DNA from: Mycobacterium colombiense | GTDB taxonomy: Bacteria; Actinomycetota; Actinomycetes; Mycobacteriales; Mycobacteriaceae | Assembly (NCBI RefSeq): GCF_003284935.1 | Contig: NZ_QMEV01000016.1 | Span: 24,011 to 88,010, forward strand | Length of the DNA stretch: 64,000 nucleotides | Direction: 5' to 3' | Part shown: positions 1 to 7,480 of the stretch, in pieces | Numbering within the stretch: position 1 is the first letter of the stretch | Layout: each line of letters starts with the position of its first letter | Program-made: the position numbers and the translations under genes | Notes under the pieces: generated by a model | The model's input: the letters and a program-made list of their open reading frames with translations, nothing else | Database searches by the model: none | Told to the model about the DNA's origin: nothing

Positions 1-894
1 AGGCGGAAAGCTTGTCACGTCGCGCTGCTCGATCCACTGCGAGACGCGCACCACCCCCTGACCGGGCACGGGTCGAATCTTTACAACTCGGATCTCCGAT
101 TTGGTGCCGTTGAATTTGGGGTCGTAGGTGTTCGGGTCCAAAGCGGCCGCGGTCTCCCAATCAGCTGCCGACGTCGGTTCTCGGCCGAAGGCCTGTTTGA
201 ATGCCTCGATCTGGTTATGACGCCGTTCCTCATCACTGACGGTCTGCGAGGGCGATTCCGGAATGTCGCCGTCTAAAGCCTGGATCGGCGGGTCGTATCC
301 GTCCTGCTTTCGGAGGTTGGCCATCGAAGCTTGCAGCTGCCGAGCGTACTGATCACGGACTCGGTTCAGTGTATTGACCGACGCCTTCGTGTCATCGATC
401 GCAAGCTTCTCGAGTGCGTCGATGTAGTGATCGAGCAGCTGCCTTTCCGTCGCCGTGAGCTGAGGGTCTTTTTCCAGCTCGACGGCCTCACCGATTTGAT
501 CGTCGAGACCTTGAAGCGCGCCTTCGAGCGCCGAAATCTCGCCCTTTCCGGTGCGCTGCGCCTCGGCCAGTGCGGCCGCGATGTTCTCAAGATCAGCTCC
601 GATTTTCGGCAACTGCGCTGCCTGCACACCGAGCGACTTAGTGGCCCGCTGCAACTCGGCCGAGTCGTTGATCGGGTTCTCGCCGTTCTCGTGCGTCCAC
701 GCCGCGTCGAAGCGGTTTCGAGCCTGCTGGAATGCGGCTTCTGCTTCTCCGGTGGATCGCCCTGCGTCATGGAACGCCGCCGCAAGGTTCGAGATCTGAG
801 CTGGCCGGCCGCTCTGCAAGGTGTCGTTGATCTTCCACGGGTCCCCGCCCGCGAACATGATCAGTGCGCCTTTGCTTATGTATCGGAGATGCAC
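1..894 (-). CDS. N-terminal part of a modular protein, paralogue of the DUF1023 hydrolase at 3029-5008; runs off the left edge
   Basis: The frame is open from 894 to the window edge (298 codons, no stop). I start it at the GTG at 894 because its first 20 residues then align one-to-one with those of the paralogue at 3029-5008, both ending in GGDPW. Similarity continues for about 110 residues: SGRPAQI, a helical Ala/Glu/Arg-rich stretch, AAW near residue 67, and LPKIGADLENIAAALAEAQR. After that the two proteins diverge. This one carries a charged helical segment and then a segment with EAFKQAFGREP that I do not recognise as a named catalytic domain. The shared N-terminus resembles leader regions of mycobacterial proteins ending in hydrolase or toxin-like domains, so a secreted modular effector is possible. 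The C-terminal function lies outside the window. Confidence 0.75.
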   Translation of the reverse strand, partial: MHLRYISKGALIMFAGGDPWKINDTLQSGRPAQISNLAAAFHDAGRSTGEAEAAFQQARNRFDAAWTHENGENPINDSAELQRATKSLGVQAAQLPKIGADLENIAAALAEAQRTGKGEISALEGALQGLDDQIGEAVELEKDPQLTATERQLLDHYIDALEKLAIDDTKASVNTLNRVRDQYARQLQASMANLRKQDGYDPPIQALDGDIPESPSQTVSDEERRHNQIEAFKQAFGREPTSAADWETAAALDPNTYDPKFNGTKSEIRVVKIRPVPGQGVVRVSQWIEQRDVTSFPP

Positions 895-931
895 CGCACC
901 GTCCCGCCGTTCACCCTTCTCGTCGCACGTA

Positions 932-959
932 ACGCTACTGACGCTTCGGGTCGGGTCAA
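932..959 (-). promoter_or_regulatory. candidate promoter for the leftward partial gene
   Basis: On the minus strand TTGACC (959-954) is followed after 16 bases by TAGCGT (937-932), a plausible SigA-type -35/-10 pair about 40 bases before the GTG start at 894. The match is moderate and could be chance. Confidence 0.3.
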
Positions 960-1027
960 TTCACGTCGATGCCGTGCGAGCCTCCTCACACGGGCTTTTC
1001 GTCTGCACCCGACTAGGCTGATCGAAC

Positions 1028-2470
1028 GTGCCTGACGCCGCCCAGGATGCCGACCTGCTGACCGCCGCCGCGGTCGCCCTCAATCGGCATGCGCCCATGC
1101 TGGCCGAACTCGGCACCGCCTTCGACGCCGCCGGCCACGAGCTCTACCTCGTCGGCGGTTCGGTGCGCGATGCCCTGTTGGGCAGGCTGAGCCCTGACCT
1201 GGATTTCACCACCGACGCCCGCCCCGAGCAGGTGCAACACATCCTGCGGCGGTGGGCCGACAACCTGTGGGACACCGGGATCGACTTCGGCACCGTCGGC
1301 GTCGGCAAGGGCGACCACCGGCTGGAGATCACCACGTTCCGCGCCGACACCTATGACCAGGTGTCCCGGAACCCCGAAGTGCGTTTCGGCGACCGCCTCG
1401 AGGACGACCTGGTGCGCCGCGACTTCACGGCCAACGCGATGGCCGTGCGCATCACGCCGGACGGACCGGGCGAATTCCTCGACCCGCTGGGCGGTTTGGC
1501 GGCGCTGCGCGATCGGATCCTGGACACCCCCGCCGCGCCGGAAGTGTCCTTCGGCGACGACCCGTTGCGAATGCTGCGCGCCGCGCGATTCGTCTCGCAG
1601 CTCGGCTTCGGGGTCGCGCCGCGGGTCCGCGAGGCGATCGAACGTATGGCCCCGCAGCTGTCGCGGATCAGCGCCGAACGGGTGGCCGCCGAGCTGGACA
1701 AGCTGGTGCTTGGCGACGACCCGACGGCCGGCGTCGACCTGTTGGTGCAAACCGGCATGGGTGAGGTGGTGCTGCCCGAGGTCGGCGGCATGCAGATGGC
1801 CATCGACGAACACCACCAGCACAAGGACGTCTACCAACACTCGCTGACCGTGCTGCGCCAGGCGATCGCCCTGGAAGACGAGGGCCCGGATCTGGTGCTG
1901 CGCTGGGCCGCGTTGCTGCACGACATCGGCAAGCCCGCCACGCGGCGCCACGAACCCAATGGCGGCGTGAGCTTTCACCACCACGAGGTCGTCGGCGCCA
2001 AGATGGTCCGAAAACGGTTGCGGGCGTTGAAGTATTCCAAGCAGATGGTCGAGGACATCTCGCAGCTGGTGTATCTGCATCTACGGTTCCACGGGTACGG
2101 CGACGGCAAGTGGACCGATTCCGCGGTGCGTCGCTACGTGTCCGATGCGGGCCCGCTGCTGCCGCGGTTGCACAAGCTCGTGCGAGCCGATTGCACGACC
2201 CGCAACAAGCGCCGGGCCGCGCGGTTGCAGGCCAGCTATGACCGGCTCGAGGCGCGGATCGCCGAGCTGGCCGCCCAGGAGGATTTGGCGCGGGTGCGTC
2301 CCGATCTGGACGGCAACCAGATCATGGAGCTGCTCGGCATCCCGGCCGGTCCCCAAGTCGGTGAGGCCTGGCGGTTCTTGAAGGAGCTCCGGCTCGAGCG
2401 CGGACCGTTGGACAACGACGAGGCGACCGCAGAGTTGTTGGCGTGGTGGAAGTCTCGGGGGAACGAGTAG
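1028..2470 (+). CDS. pcnA: CCA tRNA nucleotidyltransferase
   Basis: Adds or repairs the 3' CCA end of tRNAs in the cytoplasm. The 480-aa length matches mycobacterial PcnA. The class II nucleotidyltransferase head shows GGSVRD at residues 43-48 and the metal-binding DLDFTTD (Asp57, Asp59). The RRDFTxNAMA and DPLRMLRAARF segments of the family follow, and a C-terminal HD domain has HDIGKP at 298-303. The start is GTG at 1028, in line with the N-terminus of the family. In M. tuberculosis pcnA is followed by a small Asp-rich protein and then the ESX-2 region. The same order is seen here, which anchors the identity of the whole left part of the window. Confidence 0.97.
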   Translation: MPDAAQDADLLTAAAVALNRHAPMLAELGTAFDAAGHELYLVGGSVRDALLGRLSPDLDFTTDARPEQVQHILRRWADNLWDTGIDFGTVGVGKGDHRLEITTFRADTYDQVSRNPEVRFGDRLEDDLVRRDFTANAMAVRITPDGPGEFLDPLGGLAALRDRILDTPAAPEVSFGDDPLRMLRAARFVSQLGFGVAPRVREAIERMAPQLSRISAERVAAELDKLVLGDDPTAGVDLLVQTGMGEVVLPEVGGMQMAIDEHHQHKDVYQHSLTVLRQAIALEDEGPDLVLRWAALLHDIGKPATRRHEPNGGVSFHHHEVVGAKMVRKRLRALKYSKQMVEDISQLVYLHLRFHGYGDGKWTDSAVRRYVSDAGPLLPRLHKLVRADCTTRNKRRAARLQASYDRLEARIAELAAQEDLARVRPDLDGNQIMELLGIPAGPQVGEAWRFLKELRLERGPLDNDEATAELLAWWKSRGNE

Positions 2471-2494
2471 CGGCAGCCACGCGTCCGAATACGC

Positions 2495-3001
2495 ATGGAT
2501 TATTGTCTCGCTGGCGATGACGGCGCCGCCTTCTGGCACGGGCAACCCGACCTCGACCTGGACCACGACGGCCGGTTCGAATCGATCGGACTGGATTTCG
2601 ACCACGACGGATTGCGCGATGACGCCCTCGCCGATCTCGACGGCGACGGAATCGTTGATCACGCGATGTTGGATCTCGACAACGACGGCACCCCCGAGGC
2701 CTACTTCACCGACGACGGATCCGGGACGTGGGCGGTGGCGATGGACCGCGGTGGACAGCTGCGTTGGTTCGGCCTCGACGGCGTCGAGCACACCGGCGGC
2801 CCGCTGGTCGATTTCGACGGGCATGGCCGCACCGATGCCCGCCTCATCGATACCGACGGCGACGGGCTGGCCGACCGCGTGCTGCGCACCGATGACGGCG
2901 GCGTGACCGGTTACGTCGACACCGACGGCGACGGCAAATGGAATGTGCGGCTGACCGATTCGGACGGCGATGGCCTGGCCGACGGCGCGAGTTCGCTCTG
3001 A
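2495..3001 (+). CDS. Asp-rich calcium-repeat protein (Rv3906c-like)
   Basis: A 168-aa acidic protein built almost entirely from repeats of the type DxDxDG: DLDHDGRFE, DFDHDGLRD, DLDGDGIVD, DLDNDGTPE, DTDGDGLAD, DTDGDGKWN, DSDGDGLAD. These resemble EF-hand, dockerin or thrombospondin type-3 calcium loops. A WFGLDGVEH segment sits in the middle. There is no signal peptide or membrane segment. It lies 24 bases after pcnA on the same strand, as its counterpart does in M. tuberculosis. Calcium binding is inferred from the loop pattern; the biological role is unknown. The start ATG at 2495 is the first in frame and begins the family-like MDYCLAGDDG. Confidence 0.85.
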   Translation: MDYCLAGDDGAAFWHGQPDLDLDHDGRFESIGLDFDHDGLRDDALADLDGDGIVDHAMLDLDNDGTPEAYFTDDGSGTWAVAMDRGGQLRWFGLDGVEHTGGPLVDFDGHGRTDARLIDTDGDGLADRVLRTDDGGVTGYVDTDGDGKWNVRLTDSDGDGLADGASSL

Positions 3002-3028
3002 GGGTGGTGCCGACCTAGCGACGGCGCG

Positions 3029-5008
3029 ATGCTACTGCGCCATTTGAGCGTTGCCTTCCTCGTCGCCGAAGCTGGCGGCGATCCGTGGTCGACCAACGCC
3101 AGCCTGCAAGCCGGTCGCCCCGCGCAGATCGCGTCGCTGGCGCAGGCGTTCCGGGCCGCCGCAGCGAGCACGGCCGAGGCCGCCGCCGCCTTCGAGACCG
3201 CCCGCCGCCGGTTCGAGGCGGCGTGGGATCACCGGAACGCGGAGCATTCGCTCAACGATGCCGCCGAGGTGCGGCGGGTGACCCGGTCGCTAGGCCTGCA
3301 GGCCGACCAATTACCGCGCATCGCAGGCGATTTGGAGGCCATCGCCGCCGCGCTGGCCGAAGCCCAGCGAGCCTCCACGCGGTACCTGGGCGCGCTGGAG
3401 TACGACCTCGAGGACATCGACGACGAGATGTGTGATGCCTTGGCTGACGGTGATGCTTGCGGAGCCGACACTCTGCGCACGGACGCCGTCACGGAGGTTG
3501 CGGCAATCGTGGTGCAGCTGCGCCAGATCCGCGACGCGTATTCGAGCATGCTGGCGGCCGGCCTGGCGGCGCTACGAACGGAGGGGGCCGAGCCGGCGGA
3601 AATCCAAGGCGCCGACGAGCTAGCGATTCCGCCGCCGGACGCCAGCCCAGACGGCGTCAAGCGCTGGTGGGATTCGCTGAGCGCGAATCAGCAGCGGCGG
3701 CTGATCGATGAACACCCGCAGCAGTTGGGCAACCTCAACGGGATCCCGGGCGAGGCGCGTGATGCGGTGAACCAGGCTGCGATGAACGACGATCTGCGCC
3801 GGGTCGAAGACGTCGCCCGTCAGCGCGGGCTCGATCCGCAGGCGCTCCGAGACAGTGCGCTGCACAACCGGGACGCCCATGTGTTCACCCACCCCGGCGC
3901 CTATGGGCTGTGCGCCACCGACATCACCCGATACCAGAACGCGGTCAAGACCAATGAATTCCTCGAGCGCGACGAAAGATCCGACGCGCCACGCGGGCTC
4001 CCGGTCATGCTGTGGGCCTATGACCCGCTCGCGTTCAGCGGGAAGGGCAGGGCGGCGATCGCGATCGGCAACCCGGACAAGTCCCGCAACACGGCCGTCA
4101 TAGTCCCGGGGACCAACAGCAGTGTGCGGGGAGGATGGATGTCCGACGGGACCGACGACGCCATCAACCTCTACGAACAGTCGTCGAAAGCCGACCCCCA
4201 GCACCCCACCGCGGTGTTGGCCTGGATGGGTTATGACGCACCCGAATTCGGCCAGCCGCATTGGCAACAGGCCATCACCGATCCCGCTGAGTTGGAACAG
4301 GTCGGCACCCCGTGGCGGGCGAGGCAAGCGGGTGCGCTGCTGGCCGCCGATGTCAACGGTCTCGCGGCGACGCATGACGGGCCGACCCGAGCGCATGTCA
4401 CCGTCCTCGGACATTCCTACGGCTCGACGACCGTGGCCGACGCTTTCGCCCACAGCGGCATGCGCGCCAACGACGCCGTGCTAACGGGTTGCCCCGGAAC
4501 AGATTTGGCGCACGGCGCGGCGGACTTTCATCTCGTCGGCGGCCGGTTGTATGTCGGGGCCGCGTCGACCGATGCGGTCAGCTGGATCGGTGAGACGGGC
4601 AGCGGCCTCCCGAACGGACTGAACGAGACGCTCGGCGGACCGGTGGGACCGGTGGCCGGGCTGGGCAGCGATCCGGCGCATGCGGGTTTCGGGGCGGTGC
4701 GGTTTCGTGCCGAGGTTGCCGGCTCACACAGCGTCATGCCGTGGTTCACCGATCACTCGCACTACTACGACGTGGGCAGCGAAGCGCTGCACAACATGAC
4801 CGCGATCGTCACCGGGCACGGCGATCGCCTGGCAGGGGAAGGCATGCTCGCGCCCGAGCGTGTTCAGGCGCGGATAGCTCTTCCGCTTCAGGTGCACACC
4901 CCGTTGGGGACGGTGTCGTTGCCGCATATTGGCATGCAGCTGCCGGTCACTGTCGACCCGGAATGGGATCGGCCGGCGCGCTCGGTCACCAACGGGCATG
5001 GCTTTTAG
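3029..5008 (+). CDS. DUF1023 alpha/beta hydrolase with ESX-associated N-terminal module
   Basis: 659 aa. Residues 1-130 are the Ala-rich helical module shared with the minus-strand gene at 1-894. A linker with RWWDSLSANQQRRLI near residue 210 follows, then a DUF1023-type alpha/beta hydrolase core. AIAIGNPD and VIVPGTNSSV precede the nucleophile elbow GHSYGS (Ser463), with possible acid and base residues further on, including SHSVMPW. There is no signal peptide. In M. tuberculosis the equivalent place between the Rv3906c-like gene and the ESX-2 genes holds esxE/esxF and the toxin CpnT. A secreted effector or cell-envelope esterase is therefore plausible but unproven. YDLED at residues 125-129 fits the YxxxD/E ESX signal, though such a short match can be chance. 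Confidence 0.8.
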   Translation: MLLRHLSVAFLVAEAGGDPWSTNASLQAGRPAQIASLAQAFRAAAASTAEAAAAFETARRRFEAAWDHRNAEHSLNDAAEVRRVTRSLGLQADQLPRIAGDLEAIAAALAEAQRASTRYLGALEYDLEDIDDEMCDALADGDACGADTLRTDAVTEVAAIVVQLRQIRDAYSSMLAAGLAALRTEGAEPAEIQGADELAIPPPDASPDGVKRWWDSLSANQQRRLIDEHPQQLGNLNGIPGEARDAVNQAAMNDDLRRVEDVARQRGLDPQALRDSALHNRDAHVFTHPGAYGLCATDITRYQNAVKTNEFLERDERSDAPRGLPVMLWAYDPLAFSGKGRAAIAIGNPDKSRNTAVIVPGTNSSVRGGWMSDGTDDAINLYEQSSKADPQHPTAVLAWMGYDAPEFGQPHWQQAITDPAELEQVGTPWRARQAGALLAADVNGLAATHDGPTRAHVTVLGHSYGSTTVADAFAHSGMRANDAVLTGCPGTDLAHGAADFHLVGGRLYVGAASTDAVSWIGETGSGLPNGLNETLGGPVGPVAGLGSDPAHAGFGAVRFRAEVAGSHSVMPWFTDHSHYYDVGSEALHNMTAIVTGHGDRLAGEGMLAPERVQARIALPLQVHTPLGTVSLPHIGMQLPVTVDPEWDRPARSVTNGHGF

Positions 5009-5028
5009 GCCGGGTCAACCGCGGTGAA

Positions 5029-5057
5029 TTGACCACTCGCGGATCGGCATTTAGCCT
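5029..5057 (+). promoter_or_regulatory. promoter before the DUF2563 gene
   Basis: TTGACC (5029-5034), a 17-base spacer and TAGCCT (5052-5057) form a good SigA-like promoter. It sits 21 bases after the DUF1023 gene and about 34 bases before the ATG at 5091. TTGACC is also one arm of an inverted repeat with GGTCAA at 5013-5018. This suggests that transcription of the 5091-10668 genes can start here independently. Confidence 0.45.
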
Positions 5058-5090
5058 GGTCACAGGTGTTATGTCCCGGAAGGAGTGCCG

Positions 5091-5420
5091 ATGTTCGTCG
5101 ATACGGATCTGTTGCACTCGGGAGGCAATCAGTCACACCGCGCCGGTGGGCACGCTCAAGACGGGGCGGATCAGTTGGCCGGCGGAACCGTCGAATCGGG
5201 AATGTTCGGTGATTTCGCCGCGGCCGACGCGTTTCACAGTGCGGTCGCCGCCGCACACGGCCAGCACGTGAAAACGTTGCAGGGCCACAGCGCGACGCTC
5301 ACGGGTGTCGGCACGAAGGCGCACCACGCGGCCAACGGGTTCACCAACATGGACAAGGCCAACGCCGCCGATATGAAGGCTCTCCGGCCGAGTGCCGGTC
5401 CCTCGACGTTGAACGTCTGA
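5091..5420 (+). CDS. DUF2563 family protein
   Basis: 109 aa, beginning MFVDTDLLHSGG, the typical opening of the mycobacterial DUF2563 family. These are small helical proteins of ESX-like size found near type VII secretion genes. The ATG at 5091 has a good ribosome site (GGAAGGAG, 5078-5085); a GTG at 5085 in the same frame overlaps that site and is less likely. His/Gly/Ala-rich helices run to ASTLNV-like C-terminal residues. I see no WXG motif. The role is unknown; location suggests an ESX-2-associated partner or substrate. Confidence 0.75.
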   Translation: MFVDTDLLHSGGNQSHRAGGHAQDGADQLAGGTVESGMFGDFAAADAFHSAVAAAHGQHVKTLQGHSATLTGVGTKAHHAANGFTNMDKANAADMKALRPSAGPSTLNV

Positions 5421-5429
5421 GACACACCC

Positions 5430-5996
5430 GTGACGGAGGAACCGCCCCCGCATCCGGGTGTAGCGCCGCATGTGAGTCCGCCAGGGCAGTGGGCGCCGGT
5501 GTATCCCGCGCCGCAGGCGCCGCGCTCGCGTCTGTGGCCGGCGATCGCGTTGGGCGCGATTGTTTTGGCGTTGGTCTCGACGGTGGTGGCCGTCGTTGCG
5601 CTGGTGGTAGCTACTACGCTGTCGTCGAGTTCGAGTTCGGCCCTTACTACAGCGGCGCCTACCTATAGCGCGGCTGATGTCACGGCGGCCCACCAGAAGC
5701 TGTGTGACGCATACAAGCTCGCCGCGCGCTCGGTCGACATCGACACCAACACTGACAACCGAGCATTGGCGGGCGCCGTCAGTGTTAATGCGGCAGTACT
5801 GCTGGAGCAGGCGGTAAACGCCGCTCCCGCGCTGGCTCCCGGCGACCGGGCCGCCGCACTTACCTTGGCGGCGGCATACACGAAGGCCACGGCTATGGGA
5901 AGTGCACTGCAGCGGGACGACCCCGCCTTCAGCGCAGAGGTCGACGACGTCAATGCCAAGGATTCTGTAATGAAGAGGGTATGCGGCGTGGGCTGA
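5430..5996 (+). CDS. single-pass membrane protein, tandem paralogue 1 of 3
   Basis: 188 aa. A Pro-rich cytoplasmic N-terminus (about 1-35) leads to one strong membrane segment (about 38-65, ALGAIVLALVSTVVAVVAL). A Ser/Thr-rich linker and an outer helical domain of about 110 residues follow. That domain has two conserved cysteines, in QKLCDAY and at the C-terminal KRVCG. The same layout and residues recur in the next two genes. The GTG at 5430 lies 9 bases after the preceding stop, so translation may be coupled. The function is not known; the architecture suits an envelope-anchored accessory of the secretion locus. Confidence 0.8.
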   Translation: MTEEPPPHPGVAPHVSPPGQWAPVYPAPQAPRSRLWPAIALGAIVLALVSTVVAVVALVVATTLSSSSSSALTTAAPTYSAADVTAAHQKLCDAYKLAARSVDIDTNTDNRALAGAVSVNAAVLLEQAVNAAPALAPGDRAAALTLAAAYTKATAMGSALQRDDPAFSAEVDDVNAKDSVMKRVCGVG

Positions 5997-6117
5997 GTTC
6001 CACGCGCAGAGCGGCGGTGATTGATCACTGCTTGCGTAGCTGTTCCACTATGAAGCGCGCGGCGCAAGAATCTTCGGGTATCCACATCGAAAGCCGGTAC
6101 CGGATTTAGGAGGACTA

Positions 6118-6669
6118 ATGGCGAGGGATTTGCCTCCAGCTCCTGGCGAGGGACCGGGCATCAGTCCGGCCGACCCAAGGCAGTGGGTCCCTGGATTTCC
6201 GACGCAGCCACAACCTCGTGCGCGGACCTGGCCGGCAGTGGTCTTGGCCGGAGCGGCCATGGTCGTGGCGAGCGCTGCACTGATTGTGGCGCTGACACGA
6301 CCGACAGCTATCAAGCCAGCAACGACGAGCACTCCGCCGACGTACAGTGCTGCCGAGGTGTCTACAGCTCAACGGCAATTGTGCGATACGTACAAACTAG
6401 TTGCACGAGCTGTGCAAGTTGATACCAACGGCCACGATGTGGCGTTGGGCCGCATCGCGCTGACCAACGCTGCGGCCATGCTCGATAACGCGGCCGCCAA
6501 CCCAGCCCTGAGCCCAACTTTTCGGGACCCCGCACACGCTTTAGCAGCGTCATACCGCCAGGGAACGGCAATGGGAAATAGGGACGTCGCGACCGACGCA
6601 CAGTTTCAAGCTGCGCTTGACGACATCAACGCGAAGGATGCATCGATGAAGAAGGTGTGTGGTTCGTAG
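6118..6669 (+). CDS. single-pass membrane protein, tandem paralogue 2 of 3
   Basis: 183 aa. It repeats the layout of its neighbours: Pro-rich N-terminus (LPPAPGEGPGISPAD), membrane segment at about 39-62 (WPAVVLAGAAMVVASAAL), short Thr-rich linker, then the outer domain. Shared landmarks are TYSAAEV, QLCDTYKLVARAVQVDTNG, DDINAKDASMKKVCG, and the two cysteines. A strong ribosome site, AGGAGG at 6109-6114, lies before the ATG. Codon choice is less GC-biased than in the downstream eccB/eccC genes. The role is unknown. Confidence 0.8.
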   Translation: MARDLPPAPGEGPGISPADPRQWVPGFPTQPQPRARTWPAVVLAGAAMVVASAALIVALTRPTAIKPATTSTPPTYSAAEVSTAQRQLCDTYKLVARAVQVDTNGHDVALGRIALTNAAAMLDNAAANPALSPTFRDPAHALAASYRQGTAMGNRDVATDAQFQAALDDINAKDASMKKVCGS

Positions 6670-6931
6670 GGCGCCCAAGCGGCTCGGTGAACGGAGCAGG
6701 TGCGCGGCTTGATCGCAGGCCGTGGGCAGGAGCTTGAGGCGAGGGCTTCGGGACGTTCGCCGCGCGGTTCGCATTCATGGAAAGGTGCCACAGGTTGCGT
6801 CGGAACTCGCGCTCGGCGTAGGTAAAGAGTCGCGGTGAATTGCTGGCGTGCCATTGCCTGGCGCACCATTGGGATTGAGGGTCAGTGGGCCACCGGGAAG
6901 GGCCGGTGCTCGTTACGAGTAGGGAGTGGGC

Positions 6932-7480
6932 GTGGCGGGGGAGGTGCATTCCGGGCTTGCGGAGGAGCCCGCTGCGGACCCGCACATGGGAAATTCGACG
7001 TCAGCCCGTGCAAGGCGGCTCGCACCTCGTCCAAGCAGATGGCAGGCGATCGCGATCAGCGTGATTGCGGCCGTGGCTGTCGGCGCGCTGATTATTGCGT
7101 TGACACGCTCGACGTCGTCGCAACACCCGGCGAACTCTGCGACGGCAACGCACACCACCGCGGAGTCGTTAGCGGCCCAACAGCGGCTGTGCGAGACCTA
7201 TAACGTGGCTGCGCGGTCTGTACAAGTTGATACAAATGGCAGTGACAAAGCGTTCGCACGGATCGCGCTTACGAATTCCGCCGTCTTGCTTTTCACCGCA
7301 TCCAACGACCCTGCTCTCGACGAGCAGCACCGCAACGCGGCTCAGGCTCTAGCGACCGCCTACCTGATGGATACGGCGAAAAGCAGCGAAGGCGCCGCTA
7401 CCGAGGCCGAATTTCAAGTGGCGGTGGCCGAGGTGAACACCAAGGATGCTGCAATGAAAAGGGCATGCGGTGGCAGTTGA
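6932..7480 (+). CDS. single-pass membrane protein, tandem paralogue 3 of 3
   Basis: About 182 aa. I prefer the GTG at 6932 because AGGGAG at 6921-6926 then sits 5 bases upstream; a GTG at 6926 is in the same frame. The membrane segment is WQAIAISVIAAVAVGALII. The outer domain keeps RLCETYNVAARSVQVDTNG, IALTNSAVLL and the C-terminal AMKRACGG, so both conserved cysteines are present. Its last 11 bases overlap the start of the next gene, which points to translational coupling and a functional link with the 716-aa protein. The role is unknown. Confidence 0.78.
   Translation: MAGEVHSGLAEEPAADPHMGNSTSARARRLAPRPSRWQAIAISVIAAVAVGALIIALTRSTSSQHPANSATATHTTAESLAAQQRLCETYNVAARSVQVDTNGSDKAFARIALTNSAVLLFTASNDPALDEQHRNAAQALATAYLMDTAKSSEGAATEAEFQVAVAEVNTKDAAMKRACGGS

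Noticed and set aside
331..1035. 234-aa plus-strand open frame at the left edge
   Set aside because: The minus strand reads a protein clearly homologous to the 3029-5008 gene over the same stretch.
1013..2080. 355-aa minus-strand open frame antisense to pcnA
   Set aside because: pcnA is unmistakable; the antisense frame is Val/His/Gln-rich without features.
5430..7480. The three tandem membrane genes as mobile-element or nucleotide repeats
   Set aside because: Similarity is at the protein level with diverged nucleotides, and there are no terminal repeats or transposase genes; old duplication explains it better.
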